Assembly (NCBI GenBank): GCA_937928165.1
Contig: CALFVT010000015.1
Location: forward strand, 38,815 to 102,814
DNA: 64,000 bases
Direction of reading: 5' to 3'
From: an uncultured Caulobacterales bacterium
GTDB lineage: Bacteria > Pseudomonadota > Alphaproteobacteria > Caulobacterales > Maricaulaceae
In this document: positions 38,801 through 50,624 of the stretch, one piece after another
Position numbering within the stretch: the stretch's first letter is position 1
Layout of the letters: each line of letters begins with the position of its first letter
Notes under the pieces: model-generated
What the model saw: only the letters and a program-made list of their open reading frames with translations
What the model was told of the DNA's origin: nothing
Database searches by the model: none
Translations under genes and position numbers: made by a program

Positions 38801-40060
38801 ATGGCCACACGCCAAGCCGGGAAAAACTCACTGCTTTTCGTCCTTATCACAGTGATGATTAGCTCGATTGGGTTTGGCATTATCATTCCCGTTTTGCCTG
38901 ATCTTTTAAAAGAACTTACTGGACTGAGTAATAGTGAGGCGGCGGTTTATGGCGGCTGGCTCACATTTGTTTTTGCCGTCACTCAATTTATAAGCATGCC
39001 GATTATTGGCGGCTTATCTGACCGTTTTGGACGGCGTCCGATTATGCTTATTTCCTTATTTGGGCTTGGGCTTGATTATTTTATTATGGGCTTTGCCCCA
39101 ACCATAGGGTTTTTATTTCTTGGTCGTATTTTGGCCGGCGCGTTTGGGGCAACCTTTAGTACCGCCAATGCCTATATTGCTGATATTACGCCGCCCGAGA
39201 AGCGCGCTCAGAACTTCGGTCTCGTCGGCGCAGTCTTTGGGGTCGGGTTTATGTTTGGCCCTGTTGTGGGCGGGTTTTTAGGCGAATATAGCCCGCGTCT
39301 CCCCTTTATAGCCGCAGGCATATTTTCACTTTTAAACATGGTTTACGGTTATTTCTTTCTTCCCGAGACCCTAAGCAAAGAAAATAGACGCCCATTTGAA
39401 TGGCGGCGCGCCAATGCCTTTGGCGCCTTTATGCAGCTTAAAAAGCTTAAGGGCGTCCTTGGACTCTTAACCGTTATGTTTTTTCTTGCCGTTGCCCATA
39501 CGGCCTATCCAACTGTTTATACCTTCACCATGAACGAGGCGATAGGATGGTCGGCGCGGGACGTCGGTATTTCTCTCGGCTATTTCGGAATCGCCAGCAT
39601 TATTGTTCAAGGCGGTCTTATTCGCATTATTATACCTAGAATCGGATTATTTTGGGCCGCAGTTCTTGGTATGATTTCTTATATTATCGGCTTCATCGGT
39701 TTTGGCCTCGCCTCCGCGGGCTGGGTTGTTTATGCGATGGGGCCATTTTCTGCATTGGCTGGACTCTATCAACCCTCCCTTAACAATATGATTTCCAGCC
39801 GCGTGAGCGCCAAAGAACAAGGGGAAGTTCAAGGGGCTGTCGGCGCAGTCATGGGCCTTGCCCTTATGGTCGGCCCGCTGCCCATGACTTATTTATTTAA
39901 AACATTTACCCAAAGCGATAATAGCGCGCAAATATACCTTCCCGGTGCGCCATTTATATTCGGAAGTGCCCTAGCCTTCATCGCATTTATGCTCTTTATA
40001 TACGCCGCAAAACCTAGCGATGGTAAGACAAAACCGAGCCCCATTGACAATCAGGCCTAA
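38801..40060 (+). CDS. MFS transporter of the TetA/TCR group
   Basis: The 419-residue protein has twelve predicted membrane helices. It carries MFS motif [12 protein letters not shown] after helix 2 and the TCR-group sequence [15 protein letters not shown] in helix 1. Related proteins export tetracycline or other drugs, but many chromosomal homologues have unknown substrates. No tetR-like regulator is adjacent, so resistance should not be assumed. Confidence 0.85.
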   Translation: MATRQAGKNSLLFVLITVMISSIGFGIIIPVLPDLLKELTGLSNSEAAVYGGWLTFVFAVTQFISMPIIGGLSDRFGRRPIMLISLFGLGLDYFIMGFAPTIGFLFLGRILAGAFGATFSTANAYIADITPPEKRAQNFGLVGAVFGVGFMFGPVVGGFLGEYSPRLPFIAAGIFSLLNMVYGYFFLPETLSKENRRPFEWRRANAFGAFMQLKKLKGVLGLLTVMFFLAVAHTAYPTVYTFTMNEAIGWSARDVGISLGYFGIASIIVQGGLIRIIIPRIGLFWAAVLGMISYIIGFIGFGLASAGWVVYAMGPFSALAGLYQPSLNNMISSRVSAKEQGEVQGAVGAVMGLALMVGPLPMTYLFKTFTQSDNSAQIYLPGAPFIFGSALAFIAFMLFIYAAKPSDGKTKPSPIDNQA

Positions 40061-40081
40061 ACTCATGAGGGTCTTGGTCGT

Positions 40082-41791
40082 CTATGTTGGTTTTGGAGCG
40101 CTAGGTAAAACGTCAAAAGGCAGCGTTAGTCGGCGTCCGGCATTTTTCAACGGCACAGTTCCGTGCCACATATAACTCGGAAATAAAACAAGGCGTCCTG
40201 CTTTAGGTTTAATAAAATATTCTGCATCTAAATTGAGGTTCAAGGGCGGCTGCCCAAAGCGCAGCCAACCTGACTTTTCTGTCCCCTCACCTAGGTCATT
40301 TGGCACATCCACATAATAAACAGAACTGATCCAACCTTCAGGATGAATATGATCTACATGATGCCCGTCTTTATCCAATTTTACAGACCACGCCGAACAA
40401 ATACGGGCCTGCCCAGTATTTCGCCGCGTTAAGGGGTGGGTAGGGTCTGTCCCTATAGCCGTCATATATTGTCGAAGCGGCGATTGCACCGTCTCAAAAA
40501 ACTCAGTTAAAATAGGATTATCATGATGAATAAGGTTTGGGCTTGTCTGCGTTCCAATACGAACCGATTGGTCTAGCGGCGCATGAATAAAACCATGTAA
40601 ACTTTCCAAAATACGGGACAAGGCTTTATTAAAGGCCGCCATGGATTTATAACTCTTGGGCGCGTCTAGATCAAAAACATGGACATATTTTTCATAATCA
40701 AAATAAAATTTATAATCTGTACCTAAAAGCCGCCCACCGACCGCACGCATTGCCATCCAAAACTGATTATTAGGCTGTTGAATTAACCCTGATTGCGCGG
40801 CGTGCATGGCTTCGGGGATAGAGCCTTGTGTCATTGCCGCCCGAGAAAATTCCGCCATAAAATCAACATGACCCGGACGCATTTTAAGCGCATCAAGGGT
40901 CAGCTTATAAGCCTCCGCAGGATTATTTTGATCGGCATTGATGCGTCCTTTAAGGGATAAAATTTCTGCAATATCTCCAAAACGACTAACCGCATTATTT
41001 AAAATTTCTTCTGCTCTGTCAGTCTCATCTGCCATGTGATAAACATGTGCGATTGCAATAGATATTTCAGGGCGTGTTTTTTCCTTATTTAATATTCGCT
41101 CTAACACTATTTTTGCGGTCGGCCACTGTCCCAACATGCGAAGAGTTTGCGCCATATTCGCAATAGCCTTAGGGCCAAAGATTGGTGAGCAAATTGCGTC
41201 ATGATTGGTCGTAATTGCTTCATCATATTTTTCCATTTCAAATAAAATCTGGCCTTTTAGAAATGCAAATTCTTCTTTATGTTCACCATCTGTATCAACG
41301 GTTTCCAAAACCTTTAAAGCCTTTTCATTTTTATGAAGGTCTTTGAGGGCATAAATATATGCAATTACATAAACTTGATTCTTAGAATCGATCTGGCATA
41401 ATGTCTCCAATAGCGGAAGGGCTGCAGCTGGGTTTTGATAATTTAAGTGACAAAATGCGAGATTTGCCCGCGCTGCATGATAGTTTATATCTTCGTCAAG
41501 CGCCGCGCTAAATGCCAATTCGGCACGAACCGGCTCTTGCAGCCGCACCCAAACCGTTCCCAACGTGTTTAAGACCTCTTTGTCATAAGGCGTGACAGCC
41601 AAACTGGCATTTAACTGCGCCAAGGCCTCTTGGTAATCACCCATATCCCGCGCAATAAGCGCCGCTAGATGCGCAGCTTTGGGCTGACTATCTTGTTTTA
41701 ATATGGGATCTAACTTAGCGCGTGCAAAGGCGAAATCACCGCGCAAATAAGCTTTATGCGCCGCAGCTAATATGTTATTATTATCGCTCAT
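40082..41791 (-). CDS. TPR protein fused to a 2OG-Fe(II) oxygenase-like domain
   Basis: The 569-residue protein has TPR repeats over about residues 5-330. The C-terminal domain (about 370-565) matches the TIGR02466/2OG-FeII_Oxy_5 group. Putative iron ligands lie in HVDHIHPEGWISSVYYVD and MWHGTVP, followed by an Arg-containing RRLTLPFD for 2-oxoglutarate. No signal peptide is visible. The TPR part may present a protein substrate. The substrate is unknown. It is convergent with the MFS gene. Confidence 0.82.
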   Translation of the reverse strand: MSDNNNILAAAHKAYLRGDFAFARAKLDPILKQDSQPKAAHLAALIARDMGDYQEALAQLNASLAVTPYDKEVLNTLGTVWVRLQEPVRAELAFSAALDEDINYHAARANLAFCHLNYQNPAAALPLLETLCQIDSKNQVYVIAYIYALKDLHKNEKALKVLETVDTDGEHKEEFAFLKGQILFEMEKYDEAITTNHDAICSPIFGPKAIANMAQTLRMLGQWPTAKIVLERILNKEKTRPEISIAIAHVYHMADETDRAEEILNNAVSRFGDIAEILSLKGRINADQNNPAEAYKLTLDALKMRPGHVDFMAEFSRAAMTQGSIPEAMHAAQSGLIQQPNNQFWMAMRAVGGRLLGTDYKFYFDYEKYVHVFDLDAPKSYKSMAAFNKALSRILESLHGFIHAPLDQSVRIGTQTSPNLIHHDNPILTEFFETVQSPLRQYMTAIGTDPTHPLTRRNTGQARICSAWSVKLDKDGHHVDHIHPEGWISSVYYVDVPNDLGEGTEKSGWLRFGQPPLNLNLDAEYFIKPKAGRLVLFPSYMWHGTVPLKNAGRRLTLPFDVLPSAPKPT

Positions 41792-41946
41792 ACGAAGGGC
41801 TTAATCAAAGATATTCCCCTTGAAAAGCCCTAATCATTATCTGCGTAATAATGATTGAGTTTAACGTGTTATTGTCCATATTATAGGCTCATAAGTCTTT
41901 TAGTGATTATTAAACCAAGCTATTTACCCCTTACTTAAGGCCGATT

Positions 41947-42921
41947 ATGTCCGATCAACATTCACAAGACTGGGATAATTATTGGCAAGGGCGTCATGGC
42001 ACGCAGAGCGGGGATGCTTTGGTCGGCGTCGGTATTGAGCATAATGCCGTATTAACTGCTTTTTGGAATAAAGCCTTTAACGCGCTACCGAAAACAGCAC
42101 GGCTTATTGATTTTGCTTGCGGCGCAGGCTCTGTGTTAAAACATGCTCACCGCGCTAAAATGACGAATCTAACGGGACTTGATATCTCCGCTAGCGCTAT
42201 TGATGTATTAAAGAATAAATTTCCTATGATTAAAGGGGTCACTAGCCCCGTTGATAATACACCTTTTATTGATGACGAATTTGATATCATCACAAGCCAA
42301 TTTGGTTTTGAATATGCCGGTAGTAGCAAACAGCTTGAAAAAACCATCCATGAAATGACACGTATTTTAAACCCGAATGGACGCATTATATTGATTGCTC
42401 ATATTAAAAACGGCGTCATTATGCGCGATTGTCAGCAGTCTTTAAACCATATTGAAGTTATGATAAAAAATCGGTTTATTAAAGCGGCAAAACATACATT
42501 TCTAACGGCTCATAAGGCTAATAATGAAAAAACGCAGCAAAGCAAAAATAAAGCCGAAGCGGCAATGAAACAGCTTAACAAGGCATCAAAACCGATATTA
42601 GACTGGCTCAGTCAAGCAAATCTTGAAAAAGATAATTTTGCTAAATTTACCCATCATCTCTTGAACGGGTCGAATCAACTCCTGCAAAACTACCATAAAT
42701 ATAATCCTAAGGACGGAGGCCTTTGGTTTGACGGTATGGCAAGTGAAACAATCGCTTATAAAGGCCGCATGTCAAGTATGATAAAAGCAGCCTTAAGTGA
42801 AAAGGACGCCCAAAAAATAGTCTCAACGTTTAGAATCGCAGGGTTTACGCCGCAGTCTCTAGAAAAACTATATTTTACGGATAAGCACACACCTGCCGCA
42901 TGGATTATTCAGACACAATAG
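41947..42921 (+). CDS. Class I SAM-dependent methyltransferase
   Basis: The 324-residue protein has SAM-binding motif I LIDFACGAGSVL, LDISASAIDVL, and motif IV region FDIITSQFGFEYA. The Methyltransf_11-like fold occupies residues 1-170. A Lys-rich helical C-terminal half (about 170-300) is not typical of small-molecule methyltransferases. The substrate is unknown. No neighbour helps. Confidence 0.85.
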   Translation: MSDQHSQDWDNYWQGRHGTQSGDALVGVGIEHNAVLTAFWNKAFNALPKTARLIDFACGAGSVLKHAHRAKMTNLTGLDISASAIDVLKNKFPMIKGVTSPVDNTPFIDDEFDIITSQFGFEYAGSSKQLEKTIHEMTRILNPNGRIILIAHIKNGVIMRDCQQSLNHIEVMIKNRFIKAAKHTFLTAHKANNEKTQQSKNKAEAAMKQLNKASKPILDWLSQANLEKDNFAKFTHHLLNGSNQLLQNYHKYNPKDGGLWFDGMASETIAYKGRMSSMIKAALSEKDAQKIVSTFRIAGFTPQSLEKLYFTDKHTPAAWIIQTQ

Positions 42922-42940
42922 GTGCCCATAGAAAGTTACA

Positions 42941-43516
42941 TTATTTTACGCGGCGAACTCTAATTCCGCGCCGAATAGCTTTTCCGTCTTCATTTAATAT
43001 CGACATTAAATAGCTCCCGAACGAGGCTGGTTTGATTCGCGCTTGTATTTTTCCCTTCGGCAGAGAACTCGAATTACCCGTTACTTGTTGCCAGACTTGC
43101 CCATTTTCCATAGTCACCCTTAACCCTGACCGCCCTTTACGCAGTGAGGCGACTTGAAAAATTTGTTCTTGGCTCGTTTTTTTTATCTTACTGGATTTGC
43201 CTTTATCATTGGCTTCATTCTTATCTTTGGGCCGTAATATGTTAAGTTTAGGAAGTGAAAACCCAAAGGCATCCCTTTCAATCTCCTCAACTTTTTCAGA
43301 ATCAATCGTAACAATTTCTTTTTTTTGCTCCCGTTCACGTAAAAGCGGAACTTGTTCATCATAACAACGCCAACGTTCCTGGTCTGTTTCGATATCCACG
43401 CAAGCAAATACATCATCAAGCGGGCCTTTATCATCTTGTGCAGAGGCCGTGATTGCCCCCATAACAATAATTCCAAAAACATAAGAAACTAATCTAAAGG
43501 AGGCCTTATAATTCAT
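42941..43516 (-). CDS. Secreted protein of unknown function with CVD/CYD pair motif
   Basis: From the ATG at 43516 the product has 191 residues and a signal peptide (to about residue 26, ASAQ). The mature start VFACVDIETDQERWRCYDEQ matches a motif common in alphaproteobacterial exported proteins (Cys...ACYD). The C-terminal half has MENGQVWQQVTGN and a basic end, RRGIRVRRVK. A longer in-frame reading to 43561 would place residues ahead of the signal. Function unknown. Confidence 0.75.
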   Translation of the reverse strand: MNYKASFRLVSYVFGIIVMGAITASAQDDKGPLDDVFACVDIETDQERWRCYDEQVPLLREREQKKEIVTIDSEKVEEIERDAFGFSLPKLNILRPKDKNEANDKGKSSKIKKTSQEQIFQVASLRKGRSGLRVTMENGQVWQQVTGNSSSLPKGKIQARIKPASFGSYLMSILNEDGKAIRRGIRVRRVK

Positions 43517-43829
43517 AATGGATTTCTCATTTTTTGGCATTTTAATCATATTTAACCGCAAAATTTCGAATTTTCTACTAAAAACAGAAATGCTTGCTGA
43601 CTCAAAAACAATATTTTATTCATATAGGATATATAAACAGTGTATTTTTGCAACATAATTTAAGTATTTAAATCACAGGCCCCTTAAGCAGCGTGTTCAC
43701 ACTTGAGCCTGATAGATTGTAACGTTACAGAGATGTCATAAGCGTATCTTATGCGCATTGAAATTGATGCAAGTTCATCTTAACTCGCCTCAACCTCGTT
43801 TTAATAAAGTCAATTTAAGGGGACTTTTA

Positions 43830-46727
43830 GTGAAAAATTTGTCAAAAAAGCAATTGCTTCTAACTACGCTGCTGTCGGCTGCGACTATCGCATCCTTCAG
43901 CGCACCTGTAGCCGCTCAAGATAACGATGATGGCGATGAGATTATCGTCACGGGTTCGCGGATTAAAAAACAGGACTTTGTTTCGAATTCACCCGTTGCA
44001 ACAGTCAGCGCGGAACAGTTTGAAAAAACATTCTCTATTAACACTGAGAATCTTCTAAACTCATTACCACAAACCGTTCCAGGACTTGACCGGACATCAA
44101 ACAACCCGGGTAACGGGTCTGCAACAGTCGATCTTCGCGGTCTGGGCGCTAACAGAACATTGGTGCTTGTTAACGGAACACGTCAAGTTCCATTTGGACA
44201 AGATGGCGTTGTCGACCTTAACACCATCCCTGTCAGCCTTATCGAAAACGTTGAGGTTCTAACAGGCGGTGCATCATCAGTTTATGGTGCCGACGCGGTT
44301 GCGGGTGTTGTTAACTTCATTCTTGACGAAGACTTTGAAGGCTTCGAAAGCAATATCGGTTATTCAATTACAGACCGCGCCGATGCAGGTCTGTTTAATC
44401 TATCGGGTACATTAGGTGCGAATTTTGATGATGGACGCGGTAATGTTGTTCTCGACGTTTCATATGCAAACCGCGATCAACTCTTCCAAGGCGACCGAGA
44501 GTTCTCACAGGTTGCGTTAGTTGATAACGGCGGCAGTACGGCCTTACAGCCTGGTGGTTCATCTGGTATTCCTCAAGGCGCGCTATTTACAGGCTTAAAC
44601 TTTGGCAATGGTGTGACTGCAAATGGTGTCTTCACAAATGATGGCGGCTTACGCCCGTTTGTGGCAACCGGCGCGGATAATGATTTCTATAACTATGCGC
44701 CTGTTAACTTCCTACAGCTGCCACAGGAACGTTTTACAATTACATCACTTGGTAGTTACGAAATCAATAATCATGTTGAAGTCTATGCCCGCGGTTCATT
44801 CTCTCAAAACCGAGTTGACAGTCAATTAGCGCCAACACCTATTTTTGCACCTGTAGGAGGGGAGTCAACACCGTTCTCTCTTGATGGCAACCCATTCTTA
44901 ACCCCGCAAGCACAGCAGTTAATCTCCGACGCTATTGGTAGTGGTGTTGACACAGATGGCGACGGTATCGATGATACAGCTGTTCCGGCTGGGTTTAACC
45001 TGCGTCGCCGCCTTGAAGAAGTTGGCCCACGTGTAACAAGCGATATTAACGATGTATTCCAAATTACTTTGGGTGCACGTGGTGATATCAATGATACTTG
45101 GTCTTATGATGCTTATTTCCAAGAAGGCCGGACGGTACGGGCCCTAACACAATTAGGTAACGTTAGCCGGACACGCTTTGCGCAAGCTTTACTTCTTGCT
45201 GATGCCGATGAGGATGGAAACGTTGACGTTGATGCCAATGGCAACCCAAGCTGTGCGGACACATCCTCTAATGGCGCCGCGACTGGCTGTGTGCCCCTCA
45301 ATCTCTTTGGTGCTGGGAATATTAGTCAAGGCGCAGCTGATTTCCTAAACACAGCTGTCGCTTCAACGGCTGAATTCCAACAAACGATTGTACAGGGTAA
45401 CTTGTCAGGTGATCTGGGCAAATATAGCCTTACAGAAGAGCCTATTGGTGTCGCCATTGGTGCGGAGTATATTGAAACGGAAGCTGATTTCCGTCCATCA
45501 CAAGACTTAGCTGCTGGTAATATTGCTGGCTTTAATGGTTCACCGCCATCAGGTGGTACCATCGACGTATATTCTGTATACGGCGAACTTTTCGTACCAT
45601 TATTATCTGATCTTCCATTCGCAGAGTCTATCTCACTTGATCTTGCGGGTCGTTACTCAGATTACAGCACAACGGGTGAAAACTATACCTATAAAATTGG
45701 TGGTTCATGGACTGTAAATGATCAGTTCCGTATTCGTGGTAATTACAACCGCGCCGTACGCGCACCAAATATTGCAGAACTTTTCGCGCCAATAGCGCAA
45801 AATTTTCCAGGAGCACAAGATCCATGTTCCGCCAATGGTAACCCGACAGCCGCCGTCACTGCCGTTTGTATAGCAACTGGCGTTCCGGCCAATAACGTGG
45901 GCTCCGTCAATATTAACACTATCTCCGGCCAAGTTCAAAGTTTAGGCGGTGGTAACCCTAACCTAGACGTCGAAACAGCTGACACATTTACAGTTGGTGT
46001 TGTTGTAGAACCTGACCTTGTTCCTGGCCTGTCTTTCTCTGTCGACTATTATGACATTGTGATTGACGATGCGATTGCAGCCTTCGGCGGTGGTGCTCAA
46101 AATGTTCTAACGACATGTTTGACCAATGCTGATCTCGGTGGTGTTGGTTCGCAATTCTGTGATGTTATTCAACGTAACTCTGATGGATCTATTCAATCTA
46201 TCTCGCTTCAGGCACAAAACGTTGCGGAATCATCCGTTGCGGGTATTGATATTCTAGCACGTTATGGATTTGAGTTTGCTGATTATGGTGATTTCAATAT
46301 TAGTTATAACTCAACCATTAACCTCGAAAATGACTTCATTGCATTTGAAGGAGACAACACAATCACATGCGATGGCGAATTTGGTACAACCTGTGGAGAG
46401 CCAGACCCAAGCTATCGTCACCGCGTCACAGGTGGTTGGAATAAAGGTCCATTTGCGGCTCAAATCGTATGGCGCTATGTTGGTAGCGTTGATGATGACG
46501 CGGCCCCAGGTACAAATTTTGTTGAAGACATTGAAGCCTTTAATTACTTCGATGCGTCTGCATCATGGGATTTAACGGATAATTTTGCCATTACCGTTGG
46601 TATGAACAACGTGTTTGACAAAAACCCGCCTATTATTGGTGACAATGATGAACAGGCCAATACCTTCCCAGCTACATATGATGTATTTGGCCGGACATTA
46701 TTCGCCAGCTTAAGAACACGTTTCTAA
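43830..46727 (+). CDS. TonB-dependent outer-membrane receptor
   Basis: I start the gene at GTG 43830 because AAGGGGA lies six bases upstream and a proper signal peptide (MKNLSKKQ... to PVAAQ) follows. The product has 965 residues. The TonB-box-like/plug region starts DEIIVTGSRI. The plug runs to about residue 160 (GASSVYGADAVAGVVNF), then a 22-strand-type barrel ends in ASLRTRF with terminal Phe. Two predicted loops contain Asp-rich DTDGDGIDD and DADEDGNVDVD. The transported ligand is unknown. About 268 bases upstream hold no gene. Confidence 0.93.
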   Translation: MKNLSKKQLLLTTLLSAATIASFSAPVAAQDNDDGDEIIVTGSRIKKQDFVSNSPVATVSAEQFEKTFSINTENLLNSLPQTVPGLDRTSNNPGNGSATVDLRGLGANRTLVLVNGTRQVPFGQDGVVDLNTIPVSLIENVEVLTGGASSVYGADAVAGVVNFILDEDFEGFESNIGYSITDRADAGLFNLSGTLGANFDDGRGNVVLDVSYANRDQLFQGDREFSQVALVDNGGSTALQPGGSSGIPQGALFTGLNFGNGVTANGVFTNDGGLRPFVATGADNDFYNYAPVNFLQLPQERFTITSLGSYEINNHVEVYARGSFSQNRVDSQLAPTPIFAPVGGESTPFSLDGNPFLTPQAQQLISDAIGSGVDTDGDGIDDTAVPAGFNLRRRLEEVGPRVTSDINDVFQITLGARGDINDTWSYDAYFQEGRTVRALTQLGNVSRTRFAQALLLADADEDGNVDVDANGNPSCADTSSNGAATGCVPLNLFGAGNISQGAADFLNTAVASTAEFQQTIVQGNLSGDLGKYSLTEEPIGVAIGAEYIETEADFRPSQDLAAGNIAGFNGSPPSGGTIDVYSVYGELFVPLLSDLPFAESISLDLAGRYSDYSTTGENYTYKIGGSWTVNDQFRIRGNYNRAVRAPNIAELFAPIAQNFPGAQDPCSANGNPTAAVTAVCIATGVPANNVGSVNINTISGQVQSLGGGNPNLDVETADTFTVGVVVEPDLVPGLSFSVDYYDIVIDDAIAAFGGGAQNVLTTCLTNADLGGVGSQFCDVIQRNSDGSIQSISLQAQNVAESSVAGIDILARYGFEFADYGDFNISYNSTINLENDFIAFEGDNTITCDGEFGTTCGEPDPSYRHRVTGGWNKGPFAAQIVWRYVGSVDDDAAPGTNFVEDIEAFNYFDASASWDLTDNFAITVGMNNVFDKNPPIIGDNDEQANTFPATYDVFGRTLFASLRTRF

Positions 46728-46750
46728 GCTAAGTTAACATTATAAAATTT

Positions 46751-46777
46751 AACCGGCTTTTCGGAGCCGGTTTTTTT
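46751..46777 (+). terminator. Intrinsic terminator after the TonB receptor
   Basis: The stem AACCGGCT/AGCCGGTT with loop TTTCGG is followed by seven T. It lies between convergent genes and could serve the phosphoesterase gene weakly in the other direction. Confidence 0.9.
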
Positions 46778-46797
46778 ATGCCTAAATTATTATATGC

Positions 46798-47634
46798 TTA
46801 TTTTGAAGCTATATTAACAAGCGTAATTTCCGGCGGCGCTCTAAAACGGGCCGGAAGCACGGAGGTTCCTAGGCCTGCACTGATATAAACATCAAAGTTT
46901 TTATAACGCTTAAGCCCTTGTTTATAATTTGGGCCAATATCCGTAATCGTTGACAATGCACCTAGGAACGGAATATTAATTTGCCCGCCATGGGTATGGC
47001 CGGCAGCGGCAAAATCAACGTCAGAACGAAGGTAAGTAAAACTATCGGGGGAATGCATAAGGGCAATTATATCACTCCCTTGCTCGCAACCATTAAATGC
47101 AGCGCGATCTTCTTGCTGCGTTTCATGATCTGCGAGGCCCGTTATGCATAAATCTTCATTTATCATCACCGCTTGATTGGCTAAGACATGAATATTAACC
47201 GCGCGGAGGGCCGCGTGAACATAGGCGGCATCATACCAAACATCATGATTGCCGATAACAGCATAAACGCCGCGACGGCTATTAAGACCCCCAAGTGCTT
47301 TCATCCCGCGGTCAACGTCTTGATTAAAGCTAAGAGATTTATCACGGCGTCTATCATGGCCATTGATAAAATCACCCGCAATTAAAACGACATCCGCATC
47401 TAACTCATTAATTTGCGTGATGATTTTATTGACCCGCTCCAAACCCATATGCGGGCCGCCAAGATGGATATCAGAAATAACTACAGCGCGCAGCGGGGCC
47501 GAAGTCCAACCTTCTAGCCCGATGTTATGCTGGCGTAAAACAAGGCGTTTAGGCTCTATGAAAAACCCATAAAATAGGCACATAACCGCCAAAACGCAGC
47601 TACATATAAAAAACTTAATAAAAAACCGGATCAT
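46798..47634 (-). CDS. Membrane-anchored calcineurin-like metallophosphoesterase (YaeI-like)
   Basis: The 278-residue protein has one N-terminal membrane helix (about 5-25). The dimetal phosphoesterase motifs are all present: ISDIHLGG, LIAGDFINGHD, VIGNHDVWYD, MHSPD and AAGHTHGGQ. YaeI/LpxG-type relatives act on phospholipid or lipid A precursors. The exact substrate here is not determined. Confidence 0.88.
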   Translation of the reverse strand: MIRFFIKFFICSCVLAVMCLFYGFFIEPKRLVLRQHNIGLEGWTSAPLRAVVISDIHLGGPHMGLERVNKIITQINELDADVVLIAGDFINGHDRRRDKSLSFNQDVDRGMKALGGLNSRRGVYAVIGNHDVWYDAAYVHAALRAVNIHVLANQAVMINEDLCITGLADHETQQEDRAAFNGCEQGSDIIALMHSPDSFTYLRSDVDFAAAGHTHGGQINIPFLGALSTITDIGPNYKQGLKRYKNFDVYISAGLGTSVLPARFRAPPEITLVNIASK

Positions 47635-47701
47635 AAGACCCGGTTAAAAAGAAATATAGACTGTTACAAGGCCTAATAATGGCGTTATTAAGTCGCTGAT
47701 A

Positions 47702-48094
47702 TTATAGCCTAGAGGCGATCTGCTTTAATCCATCAAGGTTTTGCTGTGCATTCAGCGCTGCTTCGCCATCAAGGCCACCTAGCGACATTTCTACAGTTTG
47801 GATTTCAGCTTCAATCACATCACGTTCAATATTTTCCATAAGCGACGCCCGTTCAGCCAATATCGTTAACCCGTCAAGAGTTACATCCGCAAATCCGCCT
47901 TGCACGAGATATTGCGTTTGCTCGCCGTCCGTATAGACCGTAACAGCGCCGGTACGAATAGCCGCCATAAGTGGACTATGATTAGGGAATATCCCCAAAT
48001 CACCTTCCGTTCCCGGAACATCGACTTGGTCGACATCGCCGGAAAACAACTCACGCTCCGGTGATACAAGAGAAAATCTAAGTTTATCGGCCAT
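47702..48094 (-). CDS. atpC: ATP synthase epsilon subunit
   Basis: The 130-residue subunit of the F1 central stalk begins KLRFSLVSPERELFSGDVDQVDVPGTEGDLGI in its beta-barrel domain (landmarks: SPERELFSGD, GTEGDLGI). The C-terminal helical region is short. It is last in atpHAGDC. Confidence 0.95.
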   Translation of the reverse strand: MADKLRFSLVSPERELFSGDVDQVDVPGTEGDLGIFPNHSPLMAAIRTGAVTVYTDGEQTQYLVQGGFADVTLDGLTILAERASLMENIERDVIEAEIQTVEMSLGGLDGEAALNAQQNLDGLKQIASRL

Positions 48095-48142
48095 TTATCA
48101 CTCTTTGATAATAGGGCCGCCGATCACAGCGGCCCATGAATA

Positions 48143-49690
<1,548 letters not shown>

Positions 49691-49699
49691 TCAGCTATA

Positions 49700-50602
49700 T
49701 TAAAGCGCTTCCGCGCCCGAAATAATTTCAATAAGTTCAGACGTAATTTGTGCCTGACGCGCTCTGTTAAACTGCAATGTCAATGAAGAGATCAAATCCC
49801 CCGCATTTCGCGTCGCATTATCCATTGCGGTCATAGACGCCGCTTGTTCACCCGCCATATTTTCCAGCAAAGCCGAATAGATTTGCGAGTTAATATTACG
49901 CGGCAATAAGACATTTAAAATGCCCGCCTCGTCCGGTTCATAATCATAAATCGCGCCTTTAAGGTCAAAGACAGGCGCATCATCACTATCGCCAGCGGCT
50001 TCAAAACCAGCATTGGCCGGAATAATTGTTCCGCTCACCGCTGTTTGGGTCATGATGTTTTCGAATTGCGCAAAAATAAGCTTGCAGACATCAAACTCAC
50101 CCGCCGTAAACATGGCTGTGACTTTCTCGCCGATATTACGGGCAATACCCGCATGAATTTTACGCTCTTCTTTTAGGGAGATATATTCAACAATATTATC
50201 CCCATAAAGACGCTTAAGTTGGTCGTGGCCTTTTTTACCGATGAGAAATAATTTAACAGTTTTACCTGCCGATTGAAGCGCTACGATTTCTTCGCGGGCC
50301 TTACGGACAATATTGGCATTAAAGCCGCCGCACAGCCCCCGGTCAGCGGTCGCAATAATCAACAAGACCACATCGGATTTACCGTTACCAACAAGCAACT
50401 GCGGAGCATCCCCTGCGCCGCTCATAGAGGCCGCAAGGTTTGAGATCACATGGCCAATCCGGTCTGCATAAGGGCGAGAGCTCTTCGCCGCTTCTTGCGC
50501 TTTACGCAGCTTTGCCGTTGCCACCATCTGCTTGGCTTTGGTGATCTTTTGCGTGCTCTTAACGCTGCTGATCCGGCTTTTTAATTCTTTCAAAGACGCC
50601 AT
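49700..50602 (-). CDS. atpG: ATP synthase gamma subunit
   Basis: The 300-residue rotor shaft of F1 has an N-terminal helix MASLKELKSRISSVKSTQKI and C-terminal helix RARQAQITSELIEIISGAEAL (landmark ELIEIISGA), with the conserved DRGLCGGFNAN in between. It lies 22 bases after atpA. Confidence 0.96.
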   Translation of the reverse strand: MASLKELKSRISSVKSTQKITKAKQMVATAKLRKAQEAAKSSRPYADRIGHVISNLAASMSGAGDAPQLLVGNGKSDVVLLIIATADRGLCGGFNANIVRKAREEIVALQSAGKTVKLFLIGKKGHDQLKRLYGDNIVEYISLKEERKIHAGIARNIGEKVTAMFTAGEFDVCKLIFAQFENIMTQTAVSGTIIPANAGFEAAGDSDDAPVFDLKGAIYDYEPDEAGILNVLLPRNINSQIYSALLENMAGEQAASMTAMDNATRNAGDLISSLTLQFNRARQAQITSELIEIISGAEAL

Positions 50603-50624
50603 AAGTCGCCTCCCCTGTTACCGC

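Noticed and set aside
38801..40060. Calling the MFS gene a tetracycline-resistance gene.
   Set aside because: Similarity to the TetA group is general, there is no adjacent tetR and no mobile context.
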